A DNA stretch of 64,000 nucleotides from Tenacibaculum todarodis (GTDB lineage: Bacteria; Bacteroidota; Bacteroidia; Flavobacteriales; Flavobacteriaceae): positions 2,854,001 through 2,918,000 of the forward strand of contig NZ_CP018155.1 of the NCBI RefSeq assembly GCF_001889045.1, written 5' to 3'. A model generated the notes under the pieces. It did no database searches, was not told the origin of the DNA, and saw nothing but the letters and a program-made list of their open reading frames with translations. This document shows, in pieces, positions 28,201 through 35,898 of the stretch (position 1 is its first letter; each line of letters opens with the position of its first letter). The position numbers and the translations under genes were made by a program.

Positions 28201-28629
28201 GCAAGAAAATTACTGATTTTGGCAAGAGAATTAGAGTTAGAAAACGAATTCAAAGATGTTAATATTCAGAATTTAATTCCAGAAAATTTAAGAGAAGGCG
28301 AGGTTGGAGATTTTCTATCTAATTTAGACTTAATGAATGATGAATATCAGGAATTAAAAGAAAACCAAGAAGAAAATCATGTTTTGCGTTATATTGGTGA
28401 ATTAAGTGGAGATTTATCACAAAATAAAGGAAATTTAGACGTAAAATTGGTGTCGGTTTGTAAAAATTCTCCTTTGGGATCTTTAAAAGGATCGGATGCT
28501 ATTTTTGAAATTTATACAGAATCTTACGGAGAACAACCTATTGTTATTCAGGGAGCAGGAGCAGGTTCTAAAGTAACAGCAAGAGGCGTTTTTGGAGACA
28601 TTTTAAGACTGGCAAAACATAACAACTAA
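25228..28629 (+). CDS. Trifunctional homoserine O-acetyltransferase / aspartokinase / homoserine dehydrogenase
   Basis: 1133 residues in one frame. Residues 1-328: MetX-like alpha/beta hydrolase with Ser126 in GGSLGGG, Asp269 in DSDLFF and His302 in GHDAFL. Residues 329 to about 770: aspartokinase (KFGGKSLANG, FISSNKKGETTTLGRNGSNY) with ACT domains. Residues about 771-1133: homoserine dehydrogenase (FGKGTVGGTL, ETNVGAGLP, GVFSGSLSYLFN). The start is a TTG directly after an in-frame stop; no ATG occurs before the catalytic Ser. An internal ATG at 26212 begins exactly at the kinase domain and might be used separately. It joins three steps towards O-acetylhomoserine, the substrate of MetY and MetZ on either side. 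Confidence 0.93.
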   Translation: MKHLLEHIKIKNFTTESGALISELNLSYQVFGKSLGTAPVILVNHALTGNSDVAGENGWWQDVVGEEKAIDTAVYTILSFNIPGNGFDGFLIENYKDFIARDIARVFLEGLNQLKITQLFALIGGSLGGGIAWEMMVINTKLTQHFLPIATDWKSTDWLIANCQIQEQFLVNSSNPVHDARMHAMLCYRTPESFKDRFKRSKNESQQLFNVESWLLHHGEKLQERYQLSSYKLMNQLLRSIDVTKNGEKKIDILDEIEANIHIIGVDSDLFFTAEENRETHKKLALTKENVTYNEINSLHGHDAFLIEYDQLQKIIEPIFNKDYRPKKMKVLKFGGKSLANGKGLKNAIEIILNKHQNGEKVTVVASARGNTTDLLEAILEKAKSKITYKKKFKKFKEYQQEPNSKVDLSKEFKTLETIFEGVSLLGDYSTKIKDEVLAQGELLSTKMVTSLLQKEGVSANAVDARELIITDDNFGNAQPINAISSENVISFFKENSNTVNVVAGFISSNKKGETTTLGRNGSNYTAALLANYLDADELQNYTHVSGIFTANPDLVADAKKIEKLSFSEANELANFGATILHAKTIIPLLEKNINLRILNTFNKEDKGTLITSETSEKGIKSISTIDNVSLLNFEGRGLLGKVGVDARIFRALSDKNISVSIVSQGSSERGIGLIIDSNRASEAVLALEAAFENDFYSQDVNQISIIENVAVISIIGQDLSEFHLPYNALIKNQIVPVLFNNTVTGKNVSLVVKKDELHKAVNVIHGQVFGIAKKINIAIFGKGTVGGTLIDQILENTASVLERRKIQLNVFAVADSKRTLLNENGVSKNWEQDLLTNGQENTSIEDIIEFAKSHHFENLIAVDNTASVPFVGNYIQFIEAGFDLVSCNKIANTLSFDFYKEVRAKLKEYQKQYLYETNVGAGLPLIDTIRLLHESGENITKIRGVFSGSLSYLFNTFSAENRSFSKVLKEAIDSGYTEPDAREDLGGNDVARKLLILARELELENEFKDVNIQNLIPENLREGEVGDFLSNLDLMNDEYQELKENQEENHVLRYIGELSGDLSQNKGNLDVKLVSVCKNSPLGSLKGSDAIFEIYTESYGEQPIVIQGAGAGSKVTARGVFGDILRLAKHNN

Positions 28630-28690
28630 AATAGTAGGCTGTTTTCAGTTGGAAGTAATTCAGTCAATAATAAAACTGATTGAAAAATAT

Positions 28691-28746
28691 AAAAGAAACA
28701 AGAAACAAGATAAAAGAAACAAGATAAAAGAAACAAGATAAAAGAG
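28691..28746 (+). repeat. Short tandem repeat, 14-bp unit
   Basis: About three and a half copies of AAAAGAAACAAGAT in the 188-base gap before metZ. No gene or regulatory motif is evident in the rest of this gap. Confidence 0.75.
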
Positions 28747-28817
28747 GAGAATGATGTGTTTTAGTCCTTGTTCTTGGTTCTAAAAGCGTTAGCGGTCTTG
28801 ATTCTAAACAACATAAT

Positions 28818-29984
28818 ATGAAAAAACATTTTGAAACAAAAGCAATAAGAACTCAAACAGAAAGAAGTCAGTTTTCTGAGCATTCAACACCATTATATTT
28901 AACATCTAGTTTTGTTTTTGATGATGCGGAAGAAATGCGAGCTTCCTTCGCAGAAGAAAAACAACGTAATTTATATAGCCGATTTACAAACCCAAATACA
29001 ACAGAGTTTGTAGATAAAATTGTTGCTATGGAAGGAGCAGAAGCTGGTTATGCTTTTGCAACTGGAATGTCGGCAATATTTTCAACATTTGCTGCCTTAT
29101 TAAATGCTGGAGATCATGTGGTTTCTTGTCGTTCAGTTTTTGGATCTACACACAGTATGCTTACTAAGTTTTTACCAAAATGGAATATTGAAACATCATA
29201 TTTTAAGGTAAATGAAGTCGATTTGGTTGAAAGTTTAATTCAACCCAATACAAAGATTTTATACATTGAAACACCTACAAATCCGGCTGTAGATATTTTA
29301 GATTTAGAAGTAATTGGTAAGATTGCTAAGAAGCATAACCTTATTTTTATTGTTGATAATTGTTTTGCAACACCTTATATTCAGCAACCAATTAAATTTG
29401 GTGCAGATTTAGTTGTACATTCTGCAACAAAATTAATTGACGGTCAAGGACGTGTTTTAGGTGGCGTTACAGTTGGGAATAAAGAATTAATGCGAGAAAT
29501 CTATTTATTTTCAAGAAATACCGGTCCTGCAATGTCTCCTTTTAATGCTTGGGTTTTGTCTAAAAGTTTAGAAACATTATCAATTAGAGTAGAAAAACAC
29601 TCAGAAAATGCATTAAAAGTTGCTCAGTTTTTAGAAACGCAAGAAAATGTTGAATTGGTAAAGTACCCGTTTTTAAAATCGCATCCACAGTATGAAGTTG
29701 CCAAAAATCAGATGAAATTAGGTGGAAACATAGTCGCTTTTGAAATTAAAGGAGGAATTGAAGCAGGAAGAGTTTTTCTAGACAACATAAAAATGTGTTC
29801 ATTATCTGCAAACTTAGGAGATACAAGAACAATTGTTACGCATCCGTCATCTACAACCCACGGAAGATTGTCTGAAGAAGATAGATTAGAGGTTGGTATT
29901 ACTAAAGGTTTGGTAAGAGTTTCTGTTGGTTTAGAAAATGTTGAAGATATTATTGCTGATTTAGAACAGGCTTTAAACGGTTAA
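28818..29984 (+). CDS. metZ: O-succinyl/acetylhomoserine sulfhydrylase, MetZ-like
   Basis: Second PLP sulfhydrylase/cystathionine gamma-synthase family member, 388 residues, shorter than MetY. PLP Lys205 in HSATKLIDGQGRVLGG, substrate-binding YSRFTNPNT and FATGMSAIFST are as in MetZ; CSLSANLGDTRTIVTHPSSTTH is conserved. Since the upstream acetyltransferase supplies an acylhomoserine, the enzyme probably uses the same ester with sulfide, but cystathionine gamma-synthase activity cannot be excluded. It lies 29 bp before the Rrf2 regulator gene. Confidence 0.88.
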   Translation: MKKHFETKAIRTQTERSQFSEHSTPLYLTSSFVFDDAEEMRASFAEEKQRNLYSRFTNPNTTEFVDKIVAMEGAEAGYAFATGMSAIFSTFAALLNAGDHVVSCRSVFGSTHSMLTKFLPKWNIETSYFKVNEVDLVESLIQPNTKILYIETPTNPAVDILDLEVIGKIAKKHNLIFIVDNCFATPYIQQPIKFGADLVVHSATKLIDGQGRVLGGVTVGNKELMREIYLFSRNTGPAMSPFNAWVLSKSLETLSIRVEKHSENALKVAQFLETQENVELVKYPFLKSHPQYEVAKNQMKLGGNIVAFEIKGGIEAGRVFLDNIKMCSLSANLGDTRTIVTHPSSTTHGRLSEEDRLEVGITKGLVRVSVGLENVEDIIADLEQALNG

Positions 29985-30013
29985 ACTAATTTAAAATTCC
30001 GTAATTTTGTTTT

Positions 30014-30427
30014 ATGCTTTCTAAAAAAACCAAATACGGAATTAAGGCACTTACTTTTCTTGCAAAACAAGAAGAGAAGATTCCTGTTGCAATTGCAACT
30101 ATTTCTAAAAGTGAAAATATATCGTTGAAATTTTTAGAAACAATATTACTAACACTTCGTAAAAACGGAATCTTAGGTTCTAAAAAAGGAAAAGGTGGAG
30201 GTTATTATTTATTGAAGTCTTCTTCAGAAATACAAATGACAACTGTTATGAGAATTTTAGAAGGACCAATTTCTATGGTACCTTGTGTAAGTCTTAACTT
30301 CTATGAAAAATGTGATGATTGCCCTGATGAAAATGCATGCGCAGTTCATAATTTAATGCTAGAAGTAAGAGATAGTACACTCCAAATTTTTAGAAATACC
30401 ACTTTAGCAGACTTATGTAAATGTTAA
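30014..30427 (+). CDS. Rrf2-family transcriptional regulator (cysteine/sulfur regulator type)
   Basis: 137 residues: N-terminal winged helix (about 1-80, MLSKKTKYGIKALTFLAKQ, GSKKGKGGGYYL) and a C-terminal helix. Cysteines occur as C-x12-C-x2-C-x5-C (PCVSLNFYEKCDDCPDENAC) plus CKC at the end. The group includes CymR and IscR; position between metZ and the sulfate-assimilation operon, and two palindromic sites in the next promoter, point to control of cysteine synthesis. Whether it binds an Fe-S cluster or a CysK-type partner cannot be read. Confidence 0.9.
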   Translation: MLSKKTKYGIKALTFLAKQEEKIPVAIATISKSENISLKFLETILLTLRKNGILGSKKGKGGGYYLLKSSSEIQMTTVMRILEGPISMVPCVSLNFYEKCDDCPDENACAVHNLMLEVRDSTLQIFRNTTLADLCKC

Positions 30428-30510
30428 TTTTTAGTTTTTAATAGTATCCTTCAAATTATTTCTAGTTTTCTTTCTCATATTCTTAATAATTAATTCTTTT
30501 TATTATTAAT

Positions 30511-30527
30511 CTACTAAATCTATAGGG
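30511..30527. promoter_or_regulatory. Candidate Rrf2 operator, distal
   Basis: CTACTAAATCTATAGGG, which shares CTACTAAAT and ATAGGG with the proximal site 79 bp downstream. It lies in the 205-base gap between the regulator and the sulfate operon. Confidence 0.6.
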
Positions 30528-30576
30528 CAATAGTGTTTTATTTATTTTTTATAGTATGTAGTATTTTTTTTTGAAG

Positions 30577-30607
30577 TAAGTTTGCTTATCCTACTAAATT
30601 AATAGGG
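30577..30607 (+). promoter_or_regulatory. Promoter -7 box with overlapping proximal Rrf2 operator
   Basis: TAAGTTTG (30577-30584) fits TAnnTTTG, giving a start near 30590. CCTACTAAATTAATAGGG (30590-30607) is an imperfect palindrome covering the start, well placed for repression. No clear TTG lies 17-23 bp upstream. Confidence 0.65.
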
Positions 30608-30632
30608 TAGTGTAAAATTGAATTATTTAACC

Positions 30633-30896
30633 ATGATTTTAAACCAAGTCATTTTTAGTAGAAAAACACAAAGTAGAGGTTTTGAAGAAGATAAAGTTTC
30701 TGAAAAACCTTTACGTAGTGTTGCAAAAGCTTTCAGCTGGAGGCTTATAGGAACTATAGATACTTTAGTTGTGTCTTATGTTTTAACGGGTCAAATAAAG
30801 TTAGCAGCATCAATTGCGTCTATAGATTTTATAACAAAATTAGTATTGTATTTTTTTCATGAAAGAATATGGAACAAAATAAAATGGGGAAAATAA
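30633..30896 (+). CDS. DUF2061 family small membrane protein
   Basis: I choose the ATG at 30633 (87 residues) over an in-frame TTG at 30618. The sequence RSVAKAFSWRLIGTIDTLVV and the ending YFFHERIWNKIKWG are the DUF2061 signature; two hydrophobic helices (about 38-55 and 60-76) are expected. Function unknown. It heads the sulfate-assimilation operon and is the only membrane protein in it, so a role in sulfate entry or in membrane tethering is possible but unproven. Confidence 0.85.
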   Translation: MILNQVIFSRKTQSRGFEEDKVSEKPLRSVAKAFSWRLIGTIDTLVVSYVLTGQIKLAASIASIDFITKLVLYFFHERIWNKIKWGK

Positions 30897-30901
30897 AGAA
30901 G

Positions 30902-31510
30902 ATGAATTTAGGAGAAATAAATAAAGAATTAAGAGATAAAAGCCCTGCAGAAATTATTGCTTGGGCGGTTTCATTTGCAAAAAATGCAGTGATAACAACT
31001 AACTTTAGACCTTATGAAGTAGCAATTTTAAATGCAGTTTCAGAAGTGAAAAAAAACATAAAAGTAATTTGGTGCGACACAGGTTATAATACAAATGAAA
31101 CCTACAAGCACGCAGAAGAGATTATTGAAAAACTGAATTTAAACATCCAGTTATATGTGCCAAAACAAACTGCTGCTCATAGAAATGTAGTATTGGGAGT
31201 TCCTTCAATTGAAAGCCCAAAACATAAGGTTTTTACAGAGCAAGTAAAGCTAGAGCCATTTTCTAGAGCCATGAAAGAGCACCAACCAGATGTTTGGTTT
31301 ACAAATTTAAGAAAAGGGCAAACAGCTTTTAGAGATAGCATCGATATTGTCTCATTAAGTAAAGACGGAATTATAAAAGTAAGTCCATTTTATAATTGGA
31401 CAGATGAAGAATTAGATACTTATTTAGACGAAAAAGGGTTGCCAAATGAGTTTGCATATTTCGATCCAACAAAAGTAGAAAGTAATAGAGAATGTGGTTT
31501 GCATATCTAA
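30902..31510 (+). CDS. cysH: Phosphoadenylyl-sulfate reductase
   Basis: Reduces adenylyl sulfate to sulfite with thioredoxin. Start at ATG 30902 (202 residues) is preferred: it lies 5 bp after the preceding stop, whereas ATG 30869 would overlap that gene. The PP-loop core and the C-terminal catalytic Cys in RECGLH are present. The two Cys pairs that ligate the 4Fe-4S cluster of APS reductases are absent (only two Cys in all), so it is of the PAPS-using type. No APS kinase gene (cysC) is found in this window to supply PAPS. Confidence 0.9.
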   Translation: MNLGEINKELRDKSPAEIIAWAVSFAKNAVITTNFRPYEVAILNAVSEVKKNIKVIWCDTGYNTNETYKHAEEIIEKLNLNIQLYVPKQTAAHRNVVLGVPSIESPKHKVFTEQVKLEPFSRAMKEHQPDVWFTNLRKGQTAFRDSIDIVSLSKDGIIKVSPFYNWTDEELDTYLDEKGLPNEFAYFDPTKVESNRECGLHI

Positions 31511-31521
31511 AAGACATGATT

Positions 31522-32427
31522 ATGAATCAAAGAACGATACAAGTAGATGCTTTAGAAAGTGAAGCAATTTATATTTTTAGAGAAGTAGTAGCGCAGTTTG
31601 AAAAACCTGTGTTACTTTTTTCAGGAGGAAAAGACAGTATAACATTAGTGCGTTTGGCGCAAAAAGCTTTTTTTCCGGCAAAAATTCCTTTCCCTTTAAT
31701 GCATATAGATACAGGTCATAATTTTCCTGAAACTATAGAGTTTAGAGATCGTTTAGCAAAAGAATTAGGTGTTAAGTTAATTGTAAGAAACGTACAAGAT
31801 AATATAGATTCTGGACGTGTAAAAGAGGAAACTGGCAGATATGCGAGTAGAAATATGTTGCAAACAGAAACACTTTTAGATGCTATAGAAGAATTTGGAT
31901 TTGATGCATGTATTGGTGGAGCAAGAAGAGATGAAGAAAAAGCAAGAGCTAAAGAAAGAATCTTTTCTGTAAGAGACGATTTTGGTCAATGGGACGAAAA
32001 AAACCAACGTCCAGAAGTATTTGATATGTTAAACGGAAAAATTGATTTAGGTCAAAATGTACGTGTTTTTCCAATTTCTAACTGGACAGAATTAGACGTT
32101 TGGTCTTACATAGAACAAGAAAATATTGAAATTCCATCTATTTATTTTGCACATACAAGAAAAACATTTGTAAGAGATGGTATGATCTGGTCTGCAGACG
32201 ATGCAGTTGTGTATAGAGATGAAGAAGAAAAGGTAGAAGAAAGAATGGTGCGTTTTAGAACTGTGGGTGATATGAGTTGTACGGCGGCAGTTTTATCTGA
32301 AGCAGTAGATATAGCAAAGGTTGTGGAGGAAATTAGAGATTCATCTATTTCAGAAAGAGGTGCAAGAATAGATGATAAGCGTTCTGAAGCGGCAATGGAA
32401 AAAAGAAAACAACAAGGGTATTTTTAG
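31522..32427 (+). CDS. cysD: Sulfate adenylyltransferase subunit 2
   Basis: ATP sulfurylase catalytic subunit, PP-loop fold with SGGKDSITLVRLA, HIDTGHNFPETIEFRD and the C-terminal CTAAVLSEA. I choose ATG 31522 (301 residues, same as the family) over ATG 31492, which overlaps cysH. Acts with CysN to form APS from sulfate and ATP. Confidence 0.95.
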   Translation: MNQRTIQVDALESEAIYIFREVVAQFEKPVLLFSGGKDSITLVRLAQKAFFPAKIPFPLMHIDTGHNFPETIEFRDRLAKELGVKLIVRNVQDNIDSGRVKEETGRYASRNMLQTETLLDAIEEFGFDACIGGARRDEEKARAKERIFSVRDDFGQWDEKNQRPEVFDMLNGKIDLGQNVRVFPISNWTELDVWSYIEQENIEIPSIYFAHTRKTFVRDGMIWSADDAVVYRDEEEKVEERMVRFRTVGDMSCTAAVLSEAVDIAKVVEEIRDSSISERGARIDDKRSEAAMEKRKQQGYF

Positions 32428-32434
32428 AAAAAAT

Positions 32435-32500
32435 GCTTTTAGCTTTTGGTTTATAGCCTTTAGCGAAAAATTAAAAAAGAATACAAATTAAGCTAAAAGC
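32435..32500. repeat. Inverted repeat between cysD and cysN
   Basis: GCTTTTAGCTT (32435-32445) is perfectly complementary to AAGCTAAAAGC (32490-32500), with related fragments (TTTAGC, AATAGCG) between and after. It occupies the 102-base gap between two genes of one complex. Confidence 0.5.
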
Positions 32501-32529
32501 CAACGGCCAATAGCGAACAGCTCATAAAA

Positions 32530-33777
32530 ATGAAAGTACTAAAAATAGCAACAGCAGGAAGTGTAGATGATGGTAAAAGCACCTTAATTGGTCGTATTTT
32601 ATATGATACAAAATCATTGACTGATGATAAGCTAGAAGCAATAGAAGAAAAAAGTAGACAACGTGGTTTTGATTATTTAGATTTTTCTTTAGCAACAGAT
32701 GGTTTGGTAGCAGAGCGTGAACAAGGAATTACAATTGATGTTGCGCATATTTATTTTTCAACAAGAAAAAAGAGTTTCATTATAGCTGATACTCCTGGTC
32801 ATATAGAATATACAAGAAACATGGTAACGGGTGCTTCTACAGCACAAGCTTCTATTGTTTTAATTGATGCTAGAAATGGAGTTGTAGAACAAACTTACAG
32901 ACACTTTTTCATCAATAATTTACTACGAATTAAAGACGTTGTAATTGCCATCAATAAAATGGATTTGGTAGATTTTTCCGAAGAAAAATACAATCAAATT
33001 AAAGGAGAAATAGAGTATTTAGCAAGTAAAAGTGAGTATAAAAATCAGAATTTAACATTTATTCCATTATCAGCTTTACAAGGAGATAATGTTGTCAATA
33101 AATCTGAAAATACACCTTGGTATAACGGAGAAACATTAATGCATCATTTAGAAAGATTAGATGCAGATGATATTAATGAAGTTTCTCAAGTACGTTTTCC
33201 TGTGCAAACTGTTATCAGGCCAAAAACAGATGAGTATCATGATTTTAGAGGTTATGCAGGTAAAATTTACGGAGGAGATTTTGAAATTGGAGATGAGGTT
33301 GCTGTGTTACCATCGCAAACAAAATCAAAAATAAAAAGCATTCATTTTTTCGATAAAGAATTTGCAAAAGCTAAAAACGGAAGTTCAGTAACAATTACTT
33401 TAGAAGATAATGTAAATGTAAGTAGAGGAGATATGTTGGTAAAAGTTGCAGAAGAACCAACAATTACCAAAGAATTAAATGCAACTATTTGTTGGATGGA
33501 TAAAGAGCCTTTACAAGCTTCACAGAAATATTATATAAAACATGGTGTAAATGATGCGCAAGCAAAAATCACTCAATTATCTAGTATTATTAAAACAGAT
33601 TTTTCGGGTAAGACTGATAATCCGTCTGAATTAGAATTAAATCAAATTGGAGATATTCAATTAAAATTAAGCAAACCATTATCGGTAGATGCTTTTAATA
33701 AAAATAAATCGAATGGGTCGTTTATTTTAATCAACCCAAAAACAAACAATACAGTTGGTGTCGGTTTTATCCGATAA
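32530..33777 (+). CDS. cysN: Sulfate adenylyltransferase subunit 1 (GTPase)
   Basis: EF-Tu-like GTPase that drives CysD. P-loop GSVDDGKSTLIGR (about 10-22), DTPGH and NKMDLVD motifs, followed by beta-barrel domains. At 415 residues it ends where the translation-factor part ends; the C-terminal APS kinase found in NodQ/CysNC fusions is absent. Confidence 0.95.
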   Translation: MKVLKIATAGSVDDGKSTLIGRILYDTKSLTDDKLEAIEEKSRQRGFDYLDFSLATDGLVAEREQGITIDVAHIYFSTRKKSFIIADTPGHIEYTRNMVTGASTAQASIVLIDARNGVVEQTYRHFFINNLLRIKDVVIAINKMDLVDFSEEKYNQIKGEIEYLASKSEYKNQNLTFIPLSALQGDNVVNKSENTPWYNGETLMHHLERLDADDINEVSQVRFPVQTVIRPKTDEYHDFRGYAGKIYGGDFEIGDEVAVLPSQTKSKIKSIHFFDKEFAKAKNGSSVTITLEDNVNVSRGDMLVKVAEEPTITKELNATICWMDKEPLQASQKYYIKHGVNDAQAKITQLSSIIKTDFSGKTDNPSELELNQIGDIQLKLSKPLSVDAFNKNKSNGSFILINPKTNNTVGVGFIR

Positions 33778-33791
33778 TAAAAAGAAAGATT

Positions 33792-35885
33792 ATGCAGAGT
33801 TTTAGAACAGAAATAGAAAATCCAGTTGTAGAAAAAGATATTATTGAGTTAGCAGATAAAATTGCTGCATTCAATAATCTACAAATAGATGAAGAAAAAT
33901 TTAGAAGTTTACGTTTAGCAAGAGGTGTTTATGGTCAGCGTCAAGCAGGCGTTCAAATGATTCGTATTAAATTACCTTACGGAAAAGTAAAGAGTAATCA
34001 ATTAAGAAGAATTTCTGAAGTTTCAGATGAATATTCTAGAGGAAGATTACATATTACTACACGTCAAGATATTCAAATTCATTATGTAGATTTAAATAGA
34101 ACGCCAGAATTATGGGCAGAGTTAGAGCGTGATGATGTAACATTGCGTGAAGCTTGTGGTAACGTTGTTAGAAATGTAACAGCATCAGAAACTGCAGGAA
34201 TAGATGTAGATGAGCCTTTTGATGTTTCTCCGTATGCAGATGCATTGTACAAGTTCTTTTTACGTAACCCAATTTGTCAAGAAATGGGACGTAAATTCAA
34301 AGTTTCTTTTTCTTCTACTGATGAAGATACAGGATTGTCTTATTTACACGATTTAGGTTTTATCGCCAAAATAGAAAACGGAGTAAGAGGTTTTAAAGTA
34401 ATGGTTGCAGGAGGTTTAGGTTCTCAGCCAAGACATGCAGAAACTTTATATGAATTTTTGTCTTCAGATAAAATAATTCCAGTAATGGAAGGTGTTTTAA
34501 GAGTTTTTGATCGTTATGGTGAGCGTAAAAGTAGAGCTAAAGCACGGATGAAATTCTTATTAAAAGATATCGGTTTAGAGGCTTTTAGAGATTTAATTGC
34601 TCAAGAACAAAAAGCAATCGAATTTAAAACGGTTGCTATTGATGTAGATTCTTATGTTGCGTCTACACCAGTTTCTGTAGAAACCCCAAAAGTTGAAATA
34701 AAAGACCAAGCTGCATTCGATTTATGGAAATCTACCAACTTAATTCCGCAAAAACAAGCAGGTTTTGTAGCAATTGGAATTAAAGTTTTATTAGGAGATT
34801 TTTATACAGATAAAGCACGTTTATTAGCAGATTTAGTTGATACATATGCTGCAGGAGAAGTTCGTTTAACCTTACGTCAGAACATTGTAATTCCTTTTGT
34901 AAAAGAAGAATTAGTGCCTTATTTCTATCAAGAATTAGAAAAATTAGGATTTGTAGAAGCAGGTTATAATAAAGCGGTTGATATTACTGCGTGTCCAGGA
35001 ACAGATACCTGTAATTTAGGTATTGCAAGTAGTACAGGAATTGCCGTAGAATTAGAAAAAGTAATTGCTGCGGAATATCCTCAGTATTTAAAAAACAAAG
35101 ATCTTATTATTAAAATTAGTGGTTGTATGAATGCTTGTGGGCAACACAACATGGCAAACATTGGTTTTCAGGGAATGACAGTAAGAACACCAGATAAATT
35201 AGTAGCACCAGCATTACAAGTTTTATTAGGTGGAGGGAATTTAGGAAACGGAAACGGAGTTTTTGCTGATAAAGTTGTAAAAGTACCAAGTAAAAGAGGT
35301 CCAGAAGCGTTACGTAGAGTTTTAGATGATTTTGAAGCAAATGCAAACGGAAATGAATTTGTAAATTATTATAAGGAAAAAGGTGAAAAATATTTTTATA
35401 ATTTATTAAACGATTTACAAGATGTTTCCAATTTAACTCAAGATGATTTTATTGATTGGGGAGAAGAAGAAAAGTATGTGAAGGAAATAGGAATTGGAGA
35501 ATGTGCTGGTGTTGTAATCGATTTAATTGCAACCTTATTTTTTGAAAGTGAAGAAAAAATTGATAGCGCAAAAGTAGCCTATAATAACAAAGTATATTCT
35601 GGTTCAATTTACTACGCATATCAATCAATTGTTAACTCTGCAAAAGCATCTTTAATGGCAGAAGACCAAAAAACAAATACGCATGCAGGTATTATTGCTA
35701 ATTTTGACACCTATTTTATTACTTCTAAAAAAATAGAGTTAGAAACATCTTTTTCAGATTTAATTTATCAAATAAAAAATGCTGCTCCCACTGAAGAATT
35801 TGCTAAAAAATATATTGCAGATGCAAATCTTTTTTTAGAAAAAGTAAGAACGTATAGAAACGATGAAACTTCAGTTTTAAAATAA
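33792..35885 (+). CDS. Sulfite reductase (siroheme, ferredoxin type) with C-terminal HEPN-like domain
   Basis: 697 residues. The first about 550 form a complete nitrite/sulfite reductase hemoprotein: two ferredoxin-like half domains and the siroheme/4Fe-4S ligands C401, C407 (ACPGTDTC) and C445, C449 (GCMNAC). Residues about 560-697 are extra and helical; YSGSIYYAYQSIVNSAKASL followed by THAGIIANFDTYFI (His631) resembles HEPN domains. The operon context (cysHDN, siroheme genes, ferredoxin) favours sulfite over nitrite as substrate. The role of the added domain is unknown. Confidence 0.9.
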   Translation: MQSFRTEIENPVVEKDIIELADKIAAFNNLQIDEEKFRSLRLARGVYGQRQAGVQMIRIKLPYGKVKSNQLRRISEVSDEYSRGRLHITTRQDIQIHYVDLNRTPELWAELERDDVTLREACGNVVRNVTASETAGIDVDEPFDVSPYADALYKFFLRNPICQEMGRKFKVSFSSTDEDTGLSYLHDLGFIAKIENGVRGFKVMVAGGLGSQPRHAETLYEFLSSDKIIPVMEGVLRVFDRYGERKSRAKARMKFLLKDIGLEAFRDLIAQEQKAIEFKTVAIDVDSYVASTPVSVETPKVEIKDQAAFDLWKSTNLIPQKQAGFVAIGIKVLLGDFYTDKARLLADLVDTYAAGEVRLTLRQNIVIPFVKEELVPYFYQELEKLGFVEAGYNKAVDITACPGTDTCNLGIASSTGIAVELEKVIAAEYPQYLKNKDLIIKISGCMNACGQHNMANIGFQGMTVRTPDKLVAPALQVLLGGGNLGNGNGVFADKVVKVPSKRGPEALRRVLDDFEANANGNEFVNYYKEKGEKYFYNLLNDLQDVSNLTQDDFIDWGEEEKYVKEIGIGECAGVVIDLIATLFFESEEKIDSAKVAYNNKVYSGSIYYAYQSIVNSAKASLMAEDQKTNTHAGIIANFDTYFITSKKIELETSFSDLIYQIKNAAPTEEFAKKYIADANLFLEKVRTYRNDETSVLK

Positions 35886-35898
35886 AAAAAATAAAGAA

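Noticed and set aside
28691..28746. Tandem repeat considered as a CRISPR array
   Set aside because: Unit is 14 bp, without spacers and with no cas genes; a simple slippage repeat.
30002..30009. TAATTTTG as promoter of the Rrf2 gene
   Set aside because: It would start transcription at or after the ATG at 30014 and has no TTG at the right distance.
31492..31521. Upstream ATG for cysD
   Set aside because: It overlaps the conserved end of cysH; the ATG at 31522 gives the family's usual length and N-terminus.
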